Assembly: GCA_030596585.1 (NCBI GenBank)
Contig: JAUVJM010000015.1
Span: 1 to 16,968, forward strand
Origin: a bacterium
GTDB lineage: Bacteria; NPL-UPA2; JAUVJM01
DNA length: 16,968 nt
Direction of reading: 5' to 3'
The notes under the pieces were generated by a model, which worked only from the letters and a program-made list of their open reading frames with translations, did not search any database and had not been told where the DNA came from. Position numbers and translations under genes: made by a program. Each line of letters starts with the position of its first letter. The stretch's first letter is position 1. Below, one piece after another: positions 12,739 through 16,968 of the stretch.

Positions 12739-14793
12739 ATGTCTCCGATTTCAAAGAAAATAGTCTTGATAACCATACTGCTATGCGTCTATTCGCTGGC
12801 AGTCTTCACGAGAATTGGAGTGTGCCGGCATTTCATGAAAGTGCACTCGCCTTTCCTCCCGTTTACGGGAGAAAGCGCACTGCTCTACCGCTACGCCGAG
12901 ATGGCAGCAGAAAACAAACGAATACCTGAATTAGACGTGAGTGCCCAATATCCTGAAGGGCTTTTCCCAAAACAGGACCTCAGCCTCGGATTCGAATTCG
13001 CCGCAGGCAGTATATACAGACTGTTCTTCAAAGAAAGAATGGAATTTCATTCCTTCATCAGATACTTCACCCCTTTCTTCTTTTGTACCGGCGTATTCGC
13101 GCTTTTCCTCATAACAATGCAGCTTACACGGGGAACGCCGCATACACTACACACTAAGGTCGTGGGGGCAATCACAGGCGCCCTTTTCTATGCGGTAAGC
13201 CTTCCGGCAGTCATCAGGGCAACGGGACAGGAAATTTCCAGAGAGAACTACTGCCTGCCCTTGATCTTCTTTCACATATACTTTCTCATTAAATATATGA
13301 GGGACAGAAAAATCTCCTCCAGTGTCCCCGCGGGACTGCTGCTGTTCGTATCACTTGTTCTATGGGAGGGAGCACAGGTGTATTTCTACATACTGGTGCT
13401 CTTTATGACACTGAGTTTCGTTTTCGAAAGGGAGGACTTCCGGTGGCTGCCCGGCTTCACGGTAATTACGGGATTTGCCCTCCTGGCGGGGATGTCAATT
13501 CCATACCTGAGAAATCACTTTTTCATGGCTTCCTTTCCTGCGCTTGTCTCCTATGCCCTTGTTGCCTGCGGATACCTGGTGAAGAAAATTCCCTGTCTGA
13601 AGCACAGAAACAGGAAAACCCTCTTGCTGATATCGCTCATTCTCATCCTTATCCTTACAGTGCATTCTTTTTCGGAATATGCCGAGACCTACTCGCACAT
13701 GCGGTCTCTCCTGTGGTATAAGCTTCGTTTCCTCAATCAGAAACCGTACAACCCGAGTCTCCTTCCCCTGGACGTGCGAATTCTCTGGACTCCTGCCCTC
13801 ACAAGTCCATCAGCGAGCAGCATCGTTTTCCATTTTTCGACTCTGCTCATCCTGAGCATTTTTTCAGTCTTTCCAGTTATAATCCGGAGCTTCAAACAGA
13901 AAATTCAACCTGATGAGGAATTCTTGCTTGTAAACCTCCTAATGTTCTTTCTGCTTTATATCATGTTCCGCAGAATGGAGGTCTTCCTGGTATTCTTTAT
14001 GTGCGTGTTCATAGGCAAATGGGTCAGTACCCTAACGCAATACCCAAAGAGAAAGGCTGCTGCCGTTTATTGCCTGATTTTCCTCTGCATCCTCTTTGAA
14101 GGGTCGAAAGTCGCCGCAAACGTTGACAGCATCGGAAGACCTGTTGACTACAATGCCGCCAAGAACCTGATCTCGTGGATTAAAGAGGAAACTCCGCAGG
14201 AATCGGTAATACTCTCTCATTTCAACCTATCGCCTCCAATCCTGCTCTACACCGGCAGAAAAATTGTGCTTCACCCCAAATTCGAATTGCCTGCTGTCAG
14301 GGAAAAAGTGAATGAATATCTATTTGCTCTCTTTGACCACAGTGAGGAGAAATTCTATTCATTTTGTCAAAAGGTCAGCGCCGATTTCTTCATATTTCCA
14401 AGGGGAACTTTCTCAACAACATCTCGATATTCCTGGCGCTACATGACCGCAACCCCCCGTTCGGATAGGGATTGCAACGCGTACCTATTTGAGTTTCGTC
14501 CCCGGAAACTGAAGAAGTTCGGGCTGGAATATGATAATGGCAGATATATAGTCTACAGAATTTACCAACCGGATGTTCTGCGAAACGCTGAGAGTCACCT
14601 CAAGAAAGGAACCGTGTATCTTGAGCGGCAGCTATACAGAAAAGCAATCGATGAATATATTGAGTCCATTAGAGTGTATCCTCAAGATGCAAGAGCATAT
14701 AAGCGCATGGGGACAGCATACTACTTGTGCGGCGACGAGGAAAAAGCAAGAGAATTCTGGAACCTCGCGCACAACATGGAGGGATTGAAATGA
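12739..14793 (+). CDS. Divergent STT3-like multi-pass membrane protein with TPR tail
   Basis: A 684-residue protein with roughly a dozen membrane helices up to about residue 460, then a soluble domain, then TPR helices from about 614. The layout resembles oligosaccharyltransferase catalytic subunits (STT3/PglB, GT-C fold): a first external loop after helix 1 with PFTGESALLYRYAEMAAE (E45 where STT3 has the DxD-type aspartate), a helix-flanked RATGQEISREN (R160, E165, E169) aligned with the second acidic motif, and after W480 a strand-loop SHFNLSPPILLYTGRK at the place where STT3 has WWDYG. The WWDYG signature is missing. It may therefore transfer another sugar donor, or be an inactive relative. 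The alignment is by eye. ATGA overlap couples it to the HEAT-repeat gene. An alternative is a different GT-C membrane glycosyltransferase. Confidence 0.55.
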   Translation: MSPISKKIVLITILLCVYSLAVFTRIGVCRHFMKVHSPFLPFTGESALLYRYAEMAAENKRIPELDVSAQYPEGLFPKQDLSLGFEFAAGSIYRLFFKERMEFHSFIRYFTPFFFCTGVFALFLITMQLTRGTPHTLHTKVVGAITGALFYAVSLPAVIRATGQEISRENYCLPLIFFHIYFLIKYMRDRKISSSVPAGLLLFVSLVLWEGAQVYFYILVLFMTLSFVFEREDFRWLPGFTVITGFALLAGMSIPYLRNHFFMASFPALVSYALVACGYLVKKIPCLKHRNRKTLLLISLILILILTVHSFSEYAETYSHMRSLLWYKLRFLNQKPYNPSLLPLDVRILWTPALTSPSASSIVFHFSTLLILSIFSVFPVIIRSFKQKIQPDEEFLLVNLLMFFLLYIMFRRMEVFLVFFMCVFIGKWVSTLTQYPKRKAAAVYCLIFLCILFEGSKVAANVDSIGRPVDYNAAKNLISWIKEETPQESVILSHFNLSPPILLYTGRKIVLHPKFELPAVREKVNEYLFALFDHSEEKFYSFCQKVSADFFIFPRGTFSTTSRYSWRYMTATPRSDRDCNAYLFEFRPRKLKKFGLEYDNGRYIVYRIYQPDVLRNAESHLKKGTVYLERQLYRKAIDEYIESIRVYPQDARAYKRMGTAYYLCGDEEKAREFWNLAHNMEGLK

Positions 14794-16298
14794 AAAAGCG
14801 ATACTTCTACAATGTCCTGCTATTTCTCACAGCATGCGCCGCGGCTGTCCAAGCTGATGTCATCCACCTGAAAAGCGGAGGGCAAATGGAAGGGGAGATA
14901 ATAGAAGAATCAGCGGATTTGCTGAAGCTCAGACTGCAAATGGGAGGTACATTGAACATAAAGAAAGACCGGATAGAACGCATTGAGGAGAAGGAATTCT
15001 TCCTTTCCCCTTCCGCGGAATATAAGAGAAGGAAGGGGAACATAGGAAAGACTAATGCACAGGGTCACTATGAATTAGCTCTCTTTTGCATAAGGCATAG
15101 GATGTACCCCGAGGCGATAGCGGAACTTAACACTACTCTCAAGCTGGACGCCAATTTCAAGGGCAAAGTGGAAGAGAGGATAAAAGAGGTAAGAGAAAAA
15201 CAAAAATCGCATTTGTACAATGAAGCAGTGTTCTATTCAGGAACACATCAGTATGGGAAAGCCATTGCTTATCTCAATAAGCTGATGGAGCTTTATCCCA
15301 AAGATAACAAAACTGTTCCCCTCGCAAAGAAACTCAAGGATGAAATCACGGGCAAGCTGGGCAAGCAGGAGATATTGAGTGACGTTGACTCTGTGCGGAG
15401 CAAAACCGGCAAGCAGGAGGAAATTCTCCTCCTTGGTATCAGGCGTGACAGCACAAGTCTGGAAGCGCTCATTGACCTCACGTCCAGTTCCAACCCCAAA
15501 ACCAGGGCAGCTGCCATAGACGCTCTGTCCATCCGCAAAGACGAAAAGGCGTTGAACAGCCTGATGAAAGCAGCAGCGGACAAAAATGCCGTCGTAAGAA
15601 AAAAAGCGGCAAGGGCGCTTGGCGAACTCGGGAATGCACGAGCAGTCGAGTCAATAGTTCAGCTTCTCTCTGACAAAAGCGAAGGCGTGAGGGAAGAAGC
15701 TGCTATCGCTCTGGGCAAGATTGGCAGTCAAAAAGCAGTGAGTGCCCTTGCGAGAGTTTTGCGCGATGCGAATATGGACGTGCGCCTCAGCGCGATTGAG
15801 GCACTGGGCAAAATAGGAGATAGCAAAGCCACGAGACCGCTCATTTCTGCACTCGGAAGAGAAAATCTGAAGGTCCGGGTGGAAATCTACGATGCCCTTG
15901 GTGCAATAGCCGACCCCGAGGCAGTTAAGCCCCTGCTGACTGCCATTAGAGATGAAATGCTGATAGGGCAGGAGCACATAATACGCGCACTGGGACAAAT
16001 CGGAGACAAGCCTGCGGTTGACGGGCTTATCAAACTGTTCGTATCTCTCAAGGCAGAATCTCTGTTGGAAAAACTCATAATTACACTTAGAAAAATTGAA
16101 AATGAGAAAGTGGTCCCTGCCATAGCTGCGGTTTTGAAGCATAGCTCGCCCGGGATACGGGAGAAGGCAGCCTCCACGCTCGGGTCAATGAAAGACAAAA
16201 GAGCCGTTCCGTATCTCAAGGATGCGCTTCGAGATCCTTCAGATTCAGTCCGTATAGCCGCCGCAAAAGCAATTCAGAATATACAAATACAGGATTAG
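14790..16298 (+). CDS. Exported TPR/HEAT-repeat protein
   Basis: A 502-residue protein. The ATG at 14790 overlaps the previous stop and has GGAGGG (14778-14783) at a good distance; an in-frame start further upstream would lie inside the preceding gene. The N-terminal signal either ends at the peptidase site VQA (20-22) or is a lipoprotein signal with lipobox LTAC (13-16). Residues 23-68 (DVIHLKSGGQMEGEI... IERIEE) form a small beta-type domain also seen at the start of many PVC and related secreted proteins, from memory. TPR-like helices fill about 85-165. From about 232 to the end come some eight or nine HEAT/PBS-type repeats of about 31 residues, with the recurrent pattern VR-x-x-A-x-x-ALGxIG and AVxxL. 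This is a protein-binding scaffold in the periplasm or on a membrane. Its partner is unknown; coupling to the STT3-like gene suggests a shared process. Confidence 0.85.
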   Translation: MKKRYFYNVLLFLTACAAAVQADVIHLKSGGQMEGEIIEESADLLKLRLQMGGTLNIKKDRIERIEEKEFFLSPSAEYKRRKGNIGKTNAQGHYELALFCIRHRMYPEAIAELNTTLKLDANFKGKVEERIKEVREKQKSHLYNEAVFYSGTHQYGKAIAYLNKLMELYPKDNKTVPLAKKLKDEITGKLGKQEILSDVDSVRSKTGKQEEILLLGIRRDSTSLEALIDLTSSSNPKTRAAAIDALSIRKDEKALNSLMKAAADKNAVVRKKAARALGELGNARAVESIVQLLSDKSEGVREEAAIALGKIGSQKAVSALARVLRDANMDVRLSAIEALGKIGDSKATRPLISALGRENLKVRVEIYDALGAIADPEAVKPLLTAIRDEMLIGQEHIIRALGQIGDKPAVDGLIKLFVSLKAESLLEKLIITLRKIENEKVVPAIAAVLKHSSPGIREKAASTLGSMKDKRAVPYLKDALRDPSDSVRIAAAKAIQNIQIQD

Positions 16299-16308
16299 GG
16301 CCTGATTT

Positions 16309-16397
16309 GTAAATGTTCGGTGAACCGTGTTTGTGGATACTTAGGTTCTCGACAAGCTCGAACACTAATCCTTTGCGGGGCTCAGTGAATTTGCACA
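16309..16397 (+). repeat. Third copy of the GTAA...GTGAACCGTGT element
   Basis: The left end at 16309-16330 is almost identical to 2752-2773. TTCTCGACAAGCTCGAA (16346-16362) matches 2789-2805 exactly. A weak inverted right end (about 13 of 22 positions) may lie at 16376-16397. There is no coding capacity. Confidence 0.6.
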
Positions 16398-16398
16398 A

Positions 16399-16423
16399 AC
16401 TGACCACTAAACACTGGCCACTG
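16399..16423 (+). repeat. Heptanucleotide tandem repeat ACTGACC type
   Basis: ACTGACC, ACTAAAC and ACTGGCC plus a partial ACTG run without gaps, ending eleven bases before the coaE start. It has the same seven-base period as the arrays at 1856-1876 and 2936-2963 but a different core. Confidence 0.6.
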
Positions 16424-16434
16424 TTTTTAAAGCT

Positions 16435-16968
16435 ATGATTATAATCGGAATAACCGGAGCTATGGGAACGGGGAAGAGCACAGTCGCAGGATTCTTTACC
16501 CGGTTCGGCGTAGAGGTTATTGACGCTGACAGGATAGCCCGTCTGGGAATGGAACCGCACAGCAATGTATGGAAGAAACTCATCGATACCTTCGGCAGAG
16601 AAATCCTCGTTGAGAATGACAGAATTGACCGAAAGAAATTAGCAGAAATAGTGTTCACAAGGGAGCCTCGCAGGTTGAAAGAGTTGAACTCTATAATTCA
16701 TCCTGAAGTGTTAGCCGCTATCCATAGCAGGATTGCTGAAGCGGAGCGCGAAGGAATTCCCGCAGTTGTGATTGATGCTCCGCTTCTGATTGAGGCGGGA
16801 CTGGAAAAAGCTTGTGACAAGATAATCGTGGTCACCGCGGGAAGGGAAGTGCAGAAAGAGCGGATTCGCGCCGCAGGCAAGTTCTCATACGGTGAAGTTA
16901 GGTCGAGAACGTCCTTTCAGTTGTCACCTGATGAGAAGAAGAAAAAAGCAGACTATATCATTGATAAC
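16435..16968 (+). CDS. coaE: Dephospho-CoA kinase, 3' end outside window
   Basis: CoaE phosphorylates dephospho-CoA with ATP, the last step of coenzyme A synthesis, in the cytoplasm. The 178 codons seen carry the Walker A loop GAMGTGKST (8-16), the DADRIAR segment (30-36), HPEV, and the lid/core segment VVIDAPLLIEAGLEKACD typical of the family. The last 20-30 residues are cut by the window edge. The start at the ATG at 16435 places the P-loop at the normal distance; there is no good Shine-Dalgarno sequence, and the heptamer array lies directly upstream. In several bacterial groups coaE follows polA; here a stand-alone PolA-type exonuclease lies 4.4 kb upstream with three unrelated genes between. 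Confidence 0.95.
   Translation, partial: MIIIGITGAMGTGKSTVAGFFTRFGVEVIDADRIARLGMEPHSNVWKKLIDTFGREILVENDRIDRKKLAEIVFTREPRRLKELNSIIHPEVLAAIHSRIAEAEREGIPAVVIDAPLLIEAGLEKACDKIIVVTAGREVQKERIRAAGKFSYGEVRSRTSFQLSPDEKKKKADYIIDN

Noticed and set aside
14727..14789. In-frame upstream start for the HEAT-repeat gene at 14727
   Set aside because: It adds a basic non-signal extension that would mask the signal peptide. The ATG at 14790 has a strong Shine-Dalgarno sequence and a classic ATGA overlap.

Overview
The window reads as a chromosomal segment of a Gram-negative, probably uncultured bacterium with mid-range GC. Two outer-membrane secretins, a pseudopilin, PilM/N/O-type inner-membrane genes and several Sec signal peptides show a double-membrane envelope. 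The PilM-PilN fusion followed by a PilO-like gene, a repeat-bearing PilP/GspC-like gene and TPR-headed secretins recalls the pilus-associated clusters of the PVC superphylum and Omnitrophota-like lineages (for example the Akkermansia Amuc_1098-1102 region). That placement is an inference from gene layout and protein style, not a database result.

Layout. (1) 1-429, minus strand: a nucleotidyltransferase fragment running off the window edge, overlapped by a 61-residue partner gene. (2) 430-693: non-coding mosaic of repeat fragments. (3) 694-1851: argC, arginine biosynthesis, carrying an in-frame repeat insertion of about 42 codons. (4) 1852-2127: repeat-packed spacer with at least five stem-loops. 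(5) 2128-2586: GspG-like pseudopilin. (6) 2587-2981: 395 bases without a gene, holding further repeats, a strong sigma70-type promoter and a 183-bp element with inverted ends. (7) 2982-11082: one tight five-gene operon (pilM-pilN fusion, pilO-like, pilP/gspC-like with three repeats, two tandem paralogous secretins), with gaps or overlaps of 35 bp or less. (8) 11175-12041: stand-alone 5'-3' exonuclease of the DNA polymerase I family. (9) 12028-16298: a promoter, a repeat hairpin, then a small secreted protein, a divergent STT3-like multi-pass membrane protein with a TPR tail, and an exported TPR/HEAT-repeat protein. (10) 16435-end: coaE, dephospho-CoA kinase, cut by the window edge.

How they work together. 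The 2982-11082 operon encodes the alignment complex and outer-membrane channel of a type IV pilus or type II secretion-like machine: cytoplasmic PilM tethered to membrane PilN, PilO beside it, a bitopic periplasmic linker with three GspC/PilP-like modules, and two secretins. The nearby pseudopilin could be a subunit of this machine. The STT3-like protein might glycosylate exported or pilin proteins, but this is speculative. No assembly ATPase, platform protein or prepilin peptidase lies in the window, so the system must be completed elsewhere.

The intergenic regions are unusually rich in short palindromic repeats of several families. They appear to have donated coding sequence (argC), a start-site region (argC), a spurious upstream start codon (pseudopilin) and part of a promoter (pilus operon).
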